The notes: generated from the sequence alone by a model not told the origin. A stretch of DNA of 64,000 nucleotides from Paenibacillus illinoisensis NBRC 15959 (GCF_004000925.1 NZ_BIME01000007.1:271376-335375), one strand, 5' to 3'. Counted from the first letter of the stretch, positions 34,680 through 44,858 are shown. Translations and numbers: made by a program.

Positions 34680-35696
34680 ATGAAAAAAAGCTTGAACGGA
34701 CTACTATTATTGTTGGTTTTTGCTCTTACATTAGCAGGATGCGGTTCTGCAAGCACTAGCTCGAATGGATCAGCTGCGGATGCAGGTGAAGGTAATGCTT
34801 CTGACAACACGCAGACGGAAGCGGCTTCTGGCCCGGTTACCGTTAAACATAAACGCGGAGAACTTACGCTGGACAAGCCAGCAGAGCGCGTAGTTACTCT
34901 GGAATGGACATATACGGAAGATGTAGTTGCACTGGGCGTTCAGCCAGTAGGTAATGCCGACAACGCCAACTACAAAGTCTATGTCACTTCCGAAGCAGCC
35001 CTGGATGACAGCGTGACAGATATTGGAACACGTAGTGAGCCGAATCTGGAAGCTATTGCTGCATTGAAACCAGACCTCATCATTGCCAATGCAGATAACA
35101 ATAACGCGGTCTACGATCAGCTTAATGCGATTGCACCAACGATGGAATTCGACCCTTACGATGGCGATGGCTATAACTACGACAAGATGACAGATATCTT
35201 TAATAACATTGCTATTGCTCTTGGCAAAGAGGACAAAGCGAAGCAAGTACTGGATGAACTTGATCAACATTATGTAGAAGCCAAAGAAAAACTGGCTGCT
35301 GCAGGCAAAGAAGATTTCCACTTTGCTCTGACACAGGCATTCACGTATCAAAATGCAGCTAGTCTGCGTATGTTCACGGACAACTCGGTCGTTATTGGTA
35401 CATTGGACAAAATCGGTTTGGTAAACGACTGGCAGCCTGAAAAGCTCGAAGGCTATGGTTTCTCCACAGTGGGAATTGAATCCTTATCTGATGTACAGGA
35501 CAGTAACTTCATTTATATTACACAGCCGGACGATGACGTTTTTGGCACAGCCATGAAAGATAACTCGGTTTGGAACGGACTGAATTTTGTGAAGGAAAAC
35601 CGCCTATATCAATTGGATAGCACAACGTGGACATTTGGTGGACCAATTTCCTCCAAGGTTTTGGTTGACGGAGTTGTTGAGGCGATTACCAAATGA
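34680..35696 (+). CDS. Iron-siderophore ABC transporter substrate-binding lipoprotein
   Basis: A 338-residue lipoprotein (lipobox LAGC, Cys at about 21) of the FecB/FhuD type that captures ferric siderophore at the outer face of the membrane. Type III binding-protein features: VKHKRGELTLDKPAERVVTL, then PNLEAIAALKPDLIIANADN, and a C-terminal NSVWNGLNFVKENRLYQLD. The ATG at 34680 has AGGGGAG 10 bases upstream. The last four bases overlap the start of the permease gene (ATGA), indicating coupled translation. A strong promoter and Fur box upstream imply iron repression. The siderophore is unknown. Confidence 0.93.
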   Translation: MKKSLNGLLLLLVFALTLAGCGSASTSSNGSAADAGEGNASDNTQTEAASGPVTVKHKRGELTLDKPAERVVTLEWTYTEDVVALGVQPVGNADNANYKVYVTSEAALDDSVTDIGTRSEPNLEAIAALKPDLIIANADNNNAVYDQLNAIAPTMEFDPYDGDGYNYDKMTDIFNNIAIALGKEDKAKQVLDELDQHYVEAKEKLAAAGKEDFHFALTQAFTYQNAASLRMFTDNSVVIGTLDKIGLVNDWQPEKLEGYGFSTVGIESLSDVQDSNFIYITQPDDDVFGTAMKDNSVWNGLNFVKENRLYQLDSTTWTFGGPISSKVLVDGVVEAITK

Positions 35697-37744
35697 GTTC
35701 AGTTCAGGGAACTAGGCCAGCTATGAACTGGCGCACAATAAGCATATATGGGGGCGGTCTAACCGCTCTCATCGTGCTTTTTTTTGTAAGTCTTTGTTAT
35801 GGAGAGGCTTCCATTCCATTGAGTACGGTCTGGGATGCTCTTACAGGCAAACAGAACACGCTGGAGCACAATATGATATGGGATTTGCGTATGCCGCGTA
35901 CGGTTATCGGCATTATCGCAGGTGGTGCGCTGGCTGTGGCCGGAGCACTGCTGCAGACGATCACCCGTAATCCGCTGGCAGCGTCAGACACGCTGGGCAT
36001 TAATGCAGGTGCCTACTTTATCGTCGTGCTGGGAGCTATTCTCTTTCCGGGTGTGCTCAGTCAGTCGCCTTTTCTGTTCGCAGCTCTTGGTGGTTTGCTT
36101 GCGGCATTTGCAGCTTATTTCATGGGTGGGGGACGAAGATCAAGTCCGGTTCGACTTGCGTTATCCGGTATGATCGTGTCCATGGTGCTCGGTTCCTTTA
36201 CAAGCGCACTGCATATTTTCTTCTCCATGGAAACACAGGGATTATTCCTATGGGGATCCGGAACACTCGTCCAGAATGACTGGAGCGGTGTCGCTTATGC
36301 TTGGCCTTGGGTCGTTGGCATCACCATCCTCGCGCTCATTTTGTCCAGACAGTGGGATATGCTGGAGCTGGATGAATCAACGGCGTCCTCTTTGGGTCAA
36401 AGGGTTGGTTTGGCTCGTGCGGGTGGCTTGATTATCGCGGTGCTGCTGGCTGCGGTAATTGTCAGTGTCATCGGGCCGATTGGTTTCGTGGGACTGGTAG
36501 CACCCCATCTGGTTCGGTTAAGTGGAGTGCGCTCCAACCGGTTACTGCTGCCCGGTGTGTTTATCTGGGGAGCGGCTCTCCTAGTTGGCGCAGACGTACT
36601 GGCCAAGATGGTACATAACTCCAGCATGGAGCTGCCGACAGGGGCTGTCATGGCGATTATTGGTGCACCGTGGCTGATCTGGCTGGTACTTACACGCATG
36701 AAAGCAGCGAATGGTTCGGGGATGTCCTCTTCCATGAGCACAGGCGCACCTTCACGCCGCTTTGCGTTTGGCCCGATGGCAGTATTGTTCTCGGTCGTAA
36801 CTATAGCGCTTATATTGCTTAGTACCATGTTTGGCGGCCTGCGAATTCCGCTGGCTGATCTGTTGCCAAGTTTATTCCGATCGGATGGACTGTTCTCGGC
36901 TGTGATTCAGCTTCGAATTCCGCGTACGCTTGTGGCTGCAGGTGCTGGAGCTGCACTGGCGATCAGTGGTGTGCTCATTCAGATGGCCGTGCGTAATCCA
37001 CTGGCGGATGCTTCCATCGTCGGTGTGTCCTCCGGGGCAGGGCTCGGAGCGATGATGGTCATTATTTTATGGCCGGGTCTTCCAATATATCTGCTGCCCA
37101 TCGCAGCCATCATCGGTGCAGCTATTGCGGCAGTGGTTGTATTCTCCCTCTCCTGGAAGAAAGGGCTTAACCCGTCTGCGGTTGTGCTGCTGGGGATCGC
37201 CATGTCGGCCATTGCTGGAGCAGGAATTCAGATCCTGATAGTTCGTGGCGCTGTATACGGCAGCAGCGGATATATCTGGCTGACAGGTAGTACCTATGCC
37301 CGTACATGGGATCAGGTGAAGGTTATCGGTTTATTTTTGGTTATTCTGGTTCCGCTGGCCTGGTGGCTCGCTCGTCAATTCGAGCTGTTGGTATTCGACG
37401 ACAACAGTGCATCCGGACTTGGACTGGGCGTACGCCGAACAAGATTGCTCGCCATGACGACGGGGGTACTGCTGGCAGCAGGTGCTGTTGCTTGTGTAGG
37501 AACCGTCGGGTTCATCGGTCTGATTGCCCCGCATATGGTGCGGCTGCTGACAGGACATAAGTTAAGACGGTCCATGTTTTTATCCGCACTCGCGGGTGCA
37601 GTGATGCTGGTGCTCGCTGATACGATCGGCAGAACAGTCATGGCGCCGACAGAGATTCCATCAGGAATCCTTATTGCCCTGATTGGAACGCCGTACTTCC
37701 TTTACCTGATGTACCGTTCCAACTGGCACAGACCGATGAAGTAA
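35693..37744 (+). CDS. Fused FecCD-type iron-siderophore permease (FhuB-like)
   Basis: A 683-residue membrane protein made of two homologous permease halves (about 1-330 and 350-683), as in FhuB. Each half shows the family markers: RMPRTVIGIIAGGALAVAGALLQ with NPLAASDTLGI in the first, RIPRTLVAAGAGAALAISGV with NPLADASIVGV in the second; GPIGFVGLVAPHLVRL and GTVGFIGLIAPHMVRLL end the coupling regions. A single chain thus replaces the usual heterodimer. No ATPase gene follows; a terminator comes directly after. A shared ATPase (FhuC/YusV-like) elsewhere in the genome must energise it. Confidence 0.93.
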   Translation: MSSVQGTRPAMNWRTISIYGGGLTALIVLFFVSLCYGEASIPLSTVWDALTGKQNTLEHNMIWDLRMPRTVIGIIAGGALAVAGALLQTITRNPLAASDTLGINAGAYFIVVLGAILFPGVLSQSPFLFAALGGLLAAFAAYFMGGGRRSSPVRLALSGMIVSMVLGSFTSALHIFFSMETQGLFLWGSGTLVQNDWSGVAYAWPWVVGITILALILSRQWDMLELDESTASSLGQRVGLARAGGLIIAVLLAAVIVSVIGPIGFVGLVAPHLVRLSGVRSNRLLLPGVFIWGAALLVGADVLAKMVHNSSMELPTGAVMAIIGAPWLIWLVLTRMKAANGSGMSSSMSTGAPSRRFAFGPMAVLFSVVTIALILLSTMFGGLRIPLADLLPSLFRSDGLFSAVIQLRIPRTLVAAGAGAALAISGVLIQMAVRNPLADASIVGVSSGAGLGAMMVIILWPGLPIYLLPIAAIIGAAIAAVVVFSLSWKKGLNPSAVVLLGIAMSAIAGAGIQILIVRGAVYGSSGYIWLTGSTYARTWDQVKVIGLFLVILVPLAWWLARQFELLVFDDNSASGLGLGVRRTRLLAMTTGVLLAAGAVACVGTVGFIGLIAPHMVRLLTGHKLRRSMFLSALAGAVMLVLADTIGRTVMAPTEIPSGILIALIGTPYFLYLMYRSNWHRPMK

Positions 37745-37783
37745 AGCGTATATTCAAACGCAAAATAGGATTTGGAACGTTAG

Positions 37784-37809
37784 AAAGCCCGCTCACGCAG
37801 CGGGCTTTT
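37784..37809. terminator. Terminator after the siderophore operon
   Basis: A 10-bp perfect stem (AAAGCCCGCT, AGCGGGCTTT) with a CACGC loop and a TTGTTGTTT tail. It could also serve the convergent MCP gene. Confidence 0.8.
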
Positions 37810-37845
37810 GTTGTTTATTTATTGTTCATTGCGATCATGTGCACA

Positions 37846-39921
37846 CTATGATTTCTGATCAACCTGGAACTGGTTTAATTCTTCCTCAAGCTTGTTCGAC
37901 AACTGACTCAATTGCTGGGATAATTCCGCAACCTGTTCGATACTGTCCAGTTGTTCCTGTGTGCTCGCACTAACCTCTTCGGTAGAGGCTGAATTTTCTT
38001 CGGTGGTGGAAGAGATAATTTCGAGTGCCTGGACAATCTCATCCTTGTGTTTATGAACACTGGAGGTGTTATTGCTGATCTGCAGCATGCGTAATCTCAA
38101 TTCCTCCAGATCTTTATTGATGCTGTAGAACACCTGCTTGGTGCCTTCGACGGACTTGGCATTTTCCTCTGCAATCAGGAGGCCGTGAGCCGTGTGTTCT
38201 ACGGATGTCTTCGTTTTATCTTCGATTTGACGAACCTTTTTGCTAATTTCCTCTGTTGCCATCGCAGTCTGCTCAGCCAGTTTGCGAACTTCTCCTGCGA
38301 CTACGGCAAAACCTCGTCCCTGTTCTCCTGCACGTGCAGCTTCGATGGAAGCGTTGAGTGCCAGCAGGTTGGTTTGGGTTGCGATCTGATGGACGGTGTC
38401 CACGATACCGGAGATTTCATGACGGCTTAGATCAATATCATGGATAATGGCTGACATGGCCTGGGTTGAATGGTGGTTCTCCTCTGCCCATTTGGATAAC
38501 TGATTCAACACTTCCAATCCTCGTTCGCTTTGTTCTGCGGAAGCTTGAACTTTGGTCTCCATCGTTTTGACATCACTTGATATGTCGTCGATTTGACCTG
38601 ATAATGATCCGGTTTTTTGCAAAATGTTCTCGGATTCAATGGACTGATAATTGGTTGCATTGGCAATTTCGTTAATTGCTGTTGCCGTATCATTCATCGT
38701 TACGGCCGTCCGAGCGGAAATGGATTGCAGATCCTTGGAGGATTGGCCTAAAACTTGTGCAGTTGCCCCTACCATCTGAATCATGCTCTGAATTTTTTGC
38801 ACCATGTTGAGCATACCTTGTGAGATTTGACCAATCTCGTTGCGGGATGTTGTATCAAACTGGACGGTTAGATCTCCCTGTTCCACAAGTTTAATTTTTT
38901 GCAGCAGTTTCGGGATGGATCTCAGTAGATATCGTAGGGTGATATAACTGATGAACACAAGCACGATGGCGGCTACAGCAAAACCTATAATGGTGATCCA
39001 CGTAAAGGCTTTTAATTCTTCGAGCACTTCATGCTCCGAAATGGTCAAACCTACAGACCATCCGGTATCTGTGCTGGTGGCATACCCGACATAACGGCCT
39101 TCTCCGTTGTTGTCATCTATAAGTTGGATTCCGGATTCACCGGCCATCATTTTCTTGCCGATCTCACCCAAATCTCCCGGACTTTCGTTAATCTTTTCCT
39201 TGAGCACCTTGGCTTGGTCAGGATGATATAAAATATCACCTGTCTTGGAGGCCAGAATGGAATAGCCTGTGCTTCCAAGTGAGTAGCTCTCCATAAGGGA
39301 TGGAATATCCTTGAATGCAATATCTGCCGCCGCGAAACCGATCAACTCGTTGTTGTTATCCTTAATCGGATAGAATATGCCCATTAGGATATTACCTGAA
39401 GCAATATCGGCATAGGGTTCGGAGAAATATAAGCCATCGGCTTCAACAGCTGGTTTATAATACGGGCGATCCTGAATCACAAATTCAGAGTCGGACGCTG
39501 CACCATCGTGTTGGAGCCAGAAGCCTTTTCCATCAATGCCCGCAATCCAAGCATCCACAAAAGAAGGTTCTTCCTTCACTATGGCTGCAAGTGTAGCCTG
39601 GGTTTCGGCAGCATAGGGTGATGTTGTAGCGGTAGAAGCAGATTCGGTGGTTTGAATATACTGCCTGAATAAATTATTGGTGGACATTTGCTTAACAAGA
39701 GATCCTTTTTCCTTAAACAAGGCATCGAACTGGGCTACAATGGCCTGCGTTTTCGTTTGCAGCATCAATTCCTGCTGTTTAACAAGGATGCTTCGAGTGC
39801 TGGTAAACATAAATGTTCCCAGGATGGAAAAGACGACAACAATGATGGCCAACAACATGATAGACAGTGTATTGGCGATGCTTGATGTCCGGGTCCCTCT
39901 TTTTCTAAATAACTGTGCCAT
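37846..39921 (-). CDS. Methyl-accepting chemotaxis protein with dCache sensor
   Basis: A 691-residue transmembrane chemoreceptor. Helix 1 is at about 17-42; the outer domain (43-325) has dCache_1 features, including WIAGIDGKGFWLQHDG, RPYYKPAVEADGLYFSEPYAD and LIGFAAADI. Helix 2 is around 330-355, followed by HAMP and a long cytoplasmic coiled coil. The signalling tip IATQTNLLALNASIEAARAG is intact. There is no C-terminal CheR-docking pentapeptide. Ligand unknown; dCache domains often bind amino acids or other small metabolites. The ATG has a GGGGAGATG site. It stands alone. Confidence 0.92.
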   Translation of the reverse strand: MAQLFRKRGTRTSSIANTLSIMLLAIIVVVFSILGTFMFTSTRSILVKQQELMLQTKTQAIVAQFDALFKEKGSLVKQMSTNNLFRQYIQTTESASTATTSPYAAETQATLAAIVKEEPSFVDAWIAGIDGKGFWLQHDGAASDSEFVIQDRPYYKPAVEADGLYFSEPYADIASGNILMGIFYPIKDNNNELIGFAAADIAFKDIPSLMESYSLGSTGYSILASKTGDILYHPDQAKVLKEKINESPGDLGEIGKKMMAGESGIQLIDDNNGEGRYVGYATSTDTGWSVGLTISEHEVLEELKAFTWITIIGFAVAAIVLVFISYITLRYLLRSIPKLLQKIKLVEQGDLTVQFDTTSRNEIGQISQGMLNMVQKIQSMIQMVGATAQVLGQSSKDLQSISARTAVTMNDTATAINEIANATNYQSIESENILQKTGSLSGQIDDISSDVKTMETKVQASAEQSERGLEVLNQLSKWAEENHHSTQAMSAIIHDIDLSRHEISGIVDTVHQIATQTNLLALNASIEAARAGEQGRGFAVVAGEVRKLAEQTAMATEEISKKVRQIEDKTKTSVEHTAHGLLIAEENAKSVEGTKQVFYSINKDLEELRLRMLQISNNTSSVHKHKDEIVQALEIISSTTEENSASTEEVSASTQEQLDSIEQVAELSQQLSQLSNKLEEELNQFQVDQKS

Positions 39922-40041
39922 GCTGCCATCTCCCCAAGATCGGATATTGAGCTGTGCTGCTCTTACCTTTTATTTCGGTATTTCGATTTCGTTTCGATAG
40001 AGGGAGGGGGAAAGGGTACAGTACATCTCCGCATGACAGCA

Positions 40042-40078
40042 TAAAAAAGCACCAGTTCCTTAATAAGGAATTGGTGCT
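40042..40078 (-). terminator. Intrinsic terminator of the aminotransferase gene
   Basis: A stem of about 14 bp (AGCACCAATTCCTT with AAGGAACTGGTGCT on the minus strand, one G-U) followed by six T residues. Confidence 0.85.
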
Positions 40079-40090
40079 CTTTGCTAATGA

Positions 40091-41263
40091 TTAATTCGTT
40101 ATGAGTATGCCGCTGTCTTTGACAAATTGAAGTGCCTGCTCCAATTGGTCCCGATCCTGGACCAGCGCGAGCCGGACATATCCTTCACCGGAAGGGCCAA
40201 ATGCACTTCCAGGTGTCACGATGACGCCTGCCTGGCTGACCAGATCCATGGCGAATTGCTCCGAACTGTCATAATGAGCCGGGATCCGAGTCCAGATAAA
40301 CATGGTGGCATCGGGCTTCGTTATTTCCCATCCGAGTCTGCTGAAGCCTTGGCACAGAATATCCCGACGTTCCTCATAGATGGCCCGGACCCGGTCTACG
40401 TCACTCTGATCCCCGGTAATGGCGGCAATGGCTGCCTTCTGAATCGGGAGGAACATACCGTAATCCATGTTGGATTTCAGCTTTTTCAACATGGATACTA
40501 CAGCTGCATTGCCCATGCAAAATCCGATTCGAGCCCCGGCGAGTCCGTACGTTTTGGATAGGGAATTGAATTCAACGCCGACATCCATGGCACCAGGGAA
40601 GGCCAGAAAGCTCCCGCATGATTTCCCATCGAACACGAGCTCACTGTATGCATTGTCATGGAGGACGATGATATCATGTTTTTTGGCAAACGCGATCAGG
40701 TCCAGATAAAACTGCTCCGGTGCCATGGCTGTTGTTGGATTGTTAGGGTAGGATACCAGCATGAATTTGGCTCTCTGCGCTATGGCCTCAGGGATATCCT
40801 CAAGCTGGATGACATAATTGTGTTCTTCTTTTTGAGACATGTAATATAGTTCTGCTCCGGCCAATAAGGGTCCATCGGCGAAGACGGGATAACAAGGGTC
40901 TGGCACAAGCACCAGATCTCCTTCATCTACAATGGAAAGCGAAATATGGGCGAGTCCTTCCTGTGAACCGAGCAAGGAGCATATTTCAGTCTTGGGGTCC
41001 AGATCAACCTGATACCTGCGCTTGTACCACTCACTGACAGCCTTCAGCAGCTCACTCTGGTCATTGATGGCATAGGTGTAATTTTGCACGTCTGCGGCTG
41101 CCTCACATAAAGCCTGAATAATATGTTGCGCTGGCGGGGTGTTGGGTGCGCCGACGCTCAGATCGATGACGCCCAATCCCTGTTCCAGACGTTGTCGCTT
41201 GATTTCAGATAATCGAGTAAAGATGCCTTCATTAAAGTGGTTCATTCGTTTGGCAAATTGCAT
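40091..41263 (-). CDS. PLP-dependent class I/II aminotransferase (LL-DAP aminotransferase-like)
   Basis: A 390-residue fold-type I aminotransferase. The PLP lysine is in the SLSKTYGLAGARIGF segment; the conserved SYPNNPTTA, HDNAYSELVFDG and the substrate-carboxylate Arg in GYVRLALV are present. The family includes LL-diaminopimelate, alanine and aromatic aminotransferases; the IDLSVGAPNTPPAQHII opening suggests the DapL/YugH-like branch. The true substrate pair is not resolvable by eye. A GGAGGAACC site precedes the ATG. It is a single-gene unit closed by a strong terminator. Confidence 0.88.
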   Translation of the reverse strand: MQFAKRMNHFNEGIFTRLSEIKRQRLEQGLGVIDLSVGAPNTPPAQHIIQALCEAAADVQNYTYAINDQSELLKAVSEWYKRRYQVDLDPKTEICSLLGSQEGLAHISLSIVDEGDLVLVPDPCYPVFADGPLLAGAELYYMSQKEEHNYVIQLEDIPEAIAQRAKFMLVSYPNNPTTAMAPEQFYLDLIAFAKKHDIIVLHDNAYSELVFDGKSCGSFLAFPGAMDVGVEFNSLSKTYGLAGARIGFCMGNAAVVSMLKKLKSNMDYGMFLPIQKAAIAAITGDQSDVDRVRAIYEERRDILCQGFSRLGWEITKPDATMFIWTRIPAHYDSSEQFAMDLVSQAGVIVTPGSAFGPSGEGYVRLALVQDRDQLEQALQFVKDSGILITN

Positions 41264-41429
41264 GCTGTGGTTCCTCCAGTCTGTTCAAACACTTATATCT
41301 ATAATAGATGGGCAAGAAGCAAATGAGAAGAGACGCTGACGAACTCTGCTTGTGCAGACCGATATCGTACTTCTCAAATCGGTTTTATTCATTTACAATT
41401 GCAGGAAAACCGGATGGAGGGGATCTGAA

Positions 41430-42455
41430 ATGAGTGAACCTTGGACTGCGTCGATGAGCGGCGTTCCCTGGAATGCAACGAAAATGGATCATGCGGTGAA
41501 GCAGCTGCGAAATCGAGCTACCATTTCTTTTGTGGTCGGAGCAGACGTGATGGAAGATGTAGCAGAATTGGACGAGCGGGTATTTTCCAAACGGCCTGAT
41601 CTGATCCTGAAGATTACGAATGTGGAGGAGAAGGGACGTTACACGGAAGAGTTTTTGAAGATACTTGCGGGATTGAAATATGTTAAGGCTCTGGAATTGG
41701 ATCTGAAACAGAAACAGGATTTGAGTGTACTTGGTGCGCTGCAAGGAATGGAATTTCTGAATATACGAGCAGCCAAAACGCAAAATCTGGAGTTCATCCG
41801 AAATTACAAACAGCTGCAGTACCTTTCTCTTAGCGGGAAATTTGATGATCTGGCTCCGATTGAGGATTGTATTCGGCTGACTACATTGGTGTTAAACTGC
41901 AGCATCGAGACGCTGAACTTTGTTGTGGACCTGCCGTTTATTGAATATTTGGCCATCGATCATGGTGTCTTGAATGGACCCCTGGATGTGCTCGCTGACT
42001 CAAACATTCGTATGCTGAGAATGTCGTCTGTACGGAATCTGGCCCATATTGATGAACTGAGTGCATTACATCATCTGGAGTTCTTGCACTTGTCACTGCC
42101 CAAAGTCGAGCGGTTGTGCGACTTTTCGGGCATGAAGAACCTGCGACAGCTGGAATTGGATTTTATGAAATCACTACGGGAAATAGACAACCTGTGGACT
42201 GCGGACCGATTAGAGGTGCTGGAACTGAAAGAAATACATAAGGGAATAAAGGCGGAAGCTTTTGAGCGTTTGAGCGAAATGCCAAGTCTGGGGCAGATGG
42301 ATTTTCGCTTCATCGATCACGGCAAAGGCCGTATTGCAGCCATGCGCAAACATATGATTGATGCGGGAAAAGAACATCTTCTCTATGAGAATATTCCAGA
42401 AGATCAACGCATCCCCTCAATGGCTCTAATACACCTGTCCAACATTCTAATGTGA
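41430..42455 (+). CDS. Leucine-rich-repeat-like protein
   Basis: A 341-residue cytoplasmic protein built largely of irregular leucine-rich repeats (about residues 60-300): LKYVKALELDLKQ, LQGMEFLNIRAAKTQNL, KQLQYLSLSGKFDDLAPI, LHHLEFLHLSLPKVERL, MKNLRQLELDF and so on. There is no signal peptide, no LPXTG anchor and no enzymatic domain. Such proteins usually act as binding scaffolds. The start at 41430 has GGAGGGG 7 bases upstream; the longer reading to 41352 has none. It is convergent with the AraC gene; no functional partner is evident. Confidence 0.75.
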   Translation: MSEPWTASMSGVPWNATKMDHAVKQLRNRATISFVVGADVMEDVAELDERVFSKRPDLILKITNVEEKGRYTEEFLKILAGLKYVKALELDLKQKQDLSVLGALQGMEFLNIRAAKTQNLEFIRNYKQLQYLSLSGKFDDLAPIEDCIRLTTLVLNCSIETLNFVVDLPFIEYLAIDHGVLNGPLDVLADSNIRMLRMSSVRNLAHIDELSALHHLEFLHLSLPKVERLCDFSGMKNLRQLELDFMKSLREIDNLWTADRLEVLELKEIHKGIKAEAFERLSEMPSLGQMDFRFIDHGKGRIAAMRKHMIDAGKEHLLYENIPEDQRIPSMALIHLSNILM

Positions 42456-42457
42456 TA

Positions 42458-42496
42458 ATAAGCAAACGCCCGCTCTCCGAGCGGGTGTTTGCTTAT
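42458..42496. terminator. Long hairpin between convergent genes
   Basis: An 18-bp stem (42458-42475 with 42479-42496, one G-U) with a 3-base loop. It has no T run on the plus side and a weak one on the minus side, but its position fits bidirectional termination. Confidence 0.65.
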
Positions 42497-42531
42497 ATGG
42501 AACTTAAGATGGCTCTGCCAGTCATACCTGT

Positions 42532-44823
42532 CTAACCATGATTCGAGGAGATGAATGGCTCATCGCCTGCGCCTGCATGACGCTTGCGATACTCTCCGGG
42601 GGTCATCCCGTATCGACGCTTGAACATGCGGATGAACGAGTTTACGTTCTGATAACCGACCTGCACGGCGATATCCTGAATTCGCAGATCCACATTCACT
42701 AACAGTTCCTTGGCCCGCTCAACCCGGAGATTATTGAGATACTCGCTGAAGTTGATGTTGGTCTTTTCCTTGAAAACACTGGAGAGATACCCCGGCGTGA
42801 GATTCAGCTTGTCGGCAACAAGATTCAGATTAATATCCTCCCCATAATGATGGTTCAGATAATCGAGCACAAAGCTGATAACGGGATCTTTCGTTTCCAA
42901 TTGGCTGCTGATCGCCGAGAGGATCGGTTGAATCTGCGACTGAAGCCATGTCCTGTACTGCTGTATGGAATAAAATCCGGTGAAAGGATCACCAGATGGA
43001 GAGGAGACAAGCCCGCCTTCAATGTGCGTCAGGTTCAGTTTCATCACCGTCTTACCGATCTGCTCCATCGCACCGAGAGCAAATGTGCGAAAATCCTCTG
43101 CGGCTGCGTCCTTGTGCCTCAGCTGCTCCAACTGGCGATCCAGCCAGGCAAAAACAGCTTCCTCGTTGCCTGATTGCAGCAGGTCATGCAGTTCTTCCCC
43201 ATAGGTCACCTTGACATGAAACGAAGTGGATGAGGAAGCTCGAGGCTCTACAATAACCTGGGTTTCTCCGTTTAGTCTGCGCTCTTTGAGCAGAGTGGAC
43301 AGATTCCGGTACGCATCGGTAAACGGAATATCCCCAGAATATACCGGGCTTAGCGCGATGGTCAGGTACATGCATTCTTCAGCAGCAAGCAGCTCCTTCA
43401 GCGTATCGAGCGCCTGCAAGATACCGCTCTGCGGGCCAGGATCGAACAGAAGCAGGAGTAATTGATCCTGTTCAGGCTGAAGTGCAACGCTGTTATTTTG
43501 ATTGCTGGTGAACAGGCTCTGAATTAATTTCCATAATAATAGGGTATGCTGTTCCAATTCATCTGGCGTGTCCTTGAAGCCAACCTTGAATAAAATGGCG
43601 ACATAAGGATGTTCAGGCTGCCGAACCTCCTCAAGATCTGCCAGATGGGAGCTGAGCGGGATATTCTTGACTTTATGTGTATAAGCGAACTGCCGCACCA
43701 GAGAGTTCTTCTGTGCGAGATCGCTTTGAATGAATCGGTTGTTCTCCAGTATGGAACTGAGACGGTCACCAATCATGGCGAATTCCTTCACTCTGCTCAA
43801 CTTGTCTGCCCCGCTTCCGGAATTTCGGTCAAGAGCGGCAATAAGGTGCTGCAGCGGCTGGTTTAACCTCAGGCTAAACAGGAGGGAGGAGAGTACGCTG
43901 ATCAAAATGGCGGCGCCGAGCAGTACCATAAGCAGCAGCTGCATACCGCGCATCTCCGCGGCAATCACAGAGGCCTGGGTGACCCGCACATAGGTGAACC
44001 CGGTCTGCTTGCCTTTTTCATAGAAGTAATACTGATCTCCAATGCGTTCATGCCTGCTTCCATCTATAGGAAGCGGAGGATTATGGAGTTCCTCTTCTGT
44101 GGTAGTGAACAATAAACGCCCCTCACTATCCAAGATGTAGAACGGATTATGGCTGCCATCTCCATACGTATCCTGCATACGCTGCGGATTCAGCATCACA
44201 ATGCCGTATACATCCTCATAAGGAATGGCTTTCATCATGACAGGCATCAGCTCTCCCAGGGAGCGGGAAGAATGGACGGTTTTTTCCGTAAAAGCTGCTG
44301 CGGGCATCACTTTCAAGAACTGGTTGTTCATCGTTTGGCTTTTCCAGTAGTCCGGCGAGTACGCTTCACTGAAATAATATTTCCCGAACATGTCGGCTGC
44401 ACTGCTAAGTCCATCCTTCTCCAGTACATAGTCCTCCTGCTTGAAATAAAGAATGAAATTGTCGATATGCAAAAAAGGATTGGTATACAGGGTAGAGAGG
44501 TCTGCCTTCACTTCAGCGGGAATATCGTAACGACGATTGTCCTTAAGGTGGCTCAAAATGCCCAGGTTGGCTGTCCAGGTATCCGATTGAGTGAGGGCCA
44601 GAATCATGTTCTGGGTCAGCCGGAAGTGATTCTCATATCCTTCGACGGTCTGTGCGAGGCCCAGTTCATTTTGTCTTACCATCTCCTGATAAACCTTGTT
44701 GCTCAGGTACAGATGGGAGAACAGGTTAAATGAAGCCAAAATCAGGATGACACTGAGGAAGCTCAGCATTAGCTTAACAAACAGGCCGTTCAGCGCAAAT
44801 CGGTTTGTAAGCAGTTCCTTCAT
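42532..44823 (-). CDS. Membrane-bound AraC family regulator with extracellular Cache-like sensor
   Basis: A 763-residue one-component regulator. Helix 1 (about 17-38), an extracytoplasmic sensor (40-300) with a Cache-like pattern (NPFYILDSEGRLLFTTTEEE), helix 2 (about 303-325), a linker with HAMP-like character, and a C-terminal AraC DNA-binding domain (about 650-750) with two helix-turn-helix motifs: LNLTPGYLSSVFKEKTNINF and IAVQVGYQNVNSFIRMFKRR. This architecture is common in Paenibacillus beside LplB/YtcP/LipO sugar transport operons, where the sensor switches on the divergent operon. Here that operon starts at 46390, but a duplicated segment and a lipoprotein gene now lie between. Ligand probably a GlcNAc-containing oligosaccharide, by neighbourhood. 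Confidence 0.9.
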   Translation of the reverse strand: MKELLTNRFALNGLFVKLMLSFLSVILILASFNLFSHLYLSNKVYQEMVRQNELGLAQTVEGYENHFRLTQNMILALTQSDTWTANLGILSHLKDNRRYDIPAEVKADLSTLYTNPFLHIDNFILYFKQEDYVLEKDGLSSAADMFGKYYFSEAYSPDYWKSQTMNNQFLKVMPAAAFTEKTVHSSRSLGELMPVMMKAIPYEDVYGIVMLNPQRMQDTYGDGSHNPFYILDSEGRLLFTTTEEELHNPPLPIDGSRHERIGDQYYFYEKGKQTGFTYVRVTQASVIAAEMRGMQLLLMVLLGAAILISVLSSLLFSLRLNQPLQHLIAALDRNSGSGADKLSRVKEFAMIGDRLSSILENNRFIQSDLAQKNSLVRQFAYTHKVKNIPLSSHLADLEEVRQPEHPYVAILFKVGFKDTPDELEQHTLLLWKLIQSLFTSNQNNSVALQPEQDQLLLLLFDPGPQSGILQALDTLKELLAAEECMYLTIALSPVYSGDIPFTDAYRNLSTLLKERRLNGETQVIVEPRASSSTSFHVKVTYGEELHDLLQSGNEEAVFAWLDRQLEQLRHKDAAAEDFRTFALGAMEQIGKTVMKLNLTHIEGGLVSSPSGDPFTGFYSIQQYRTWLQSQIQPILSAISSQLETKDPVISFVLDYLNHHYGEDINLNLVADKLNLTPGYLSSVFKEKTNINFSEYLNNLRVERAKELLVNVDLRIQDIAVQVGYQNVNSFIRMFKRRYGMTPGEYRKRHAGAGDEPFISSNHG

Positions 44824-44858
44824 TATGACATTCCCCCTTAGATACAGCCGCAGATCAT

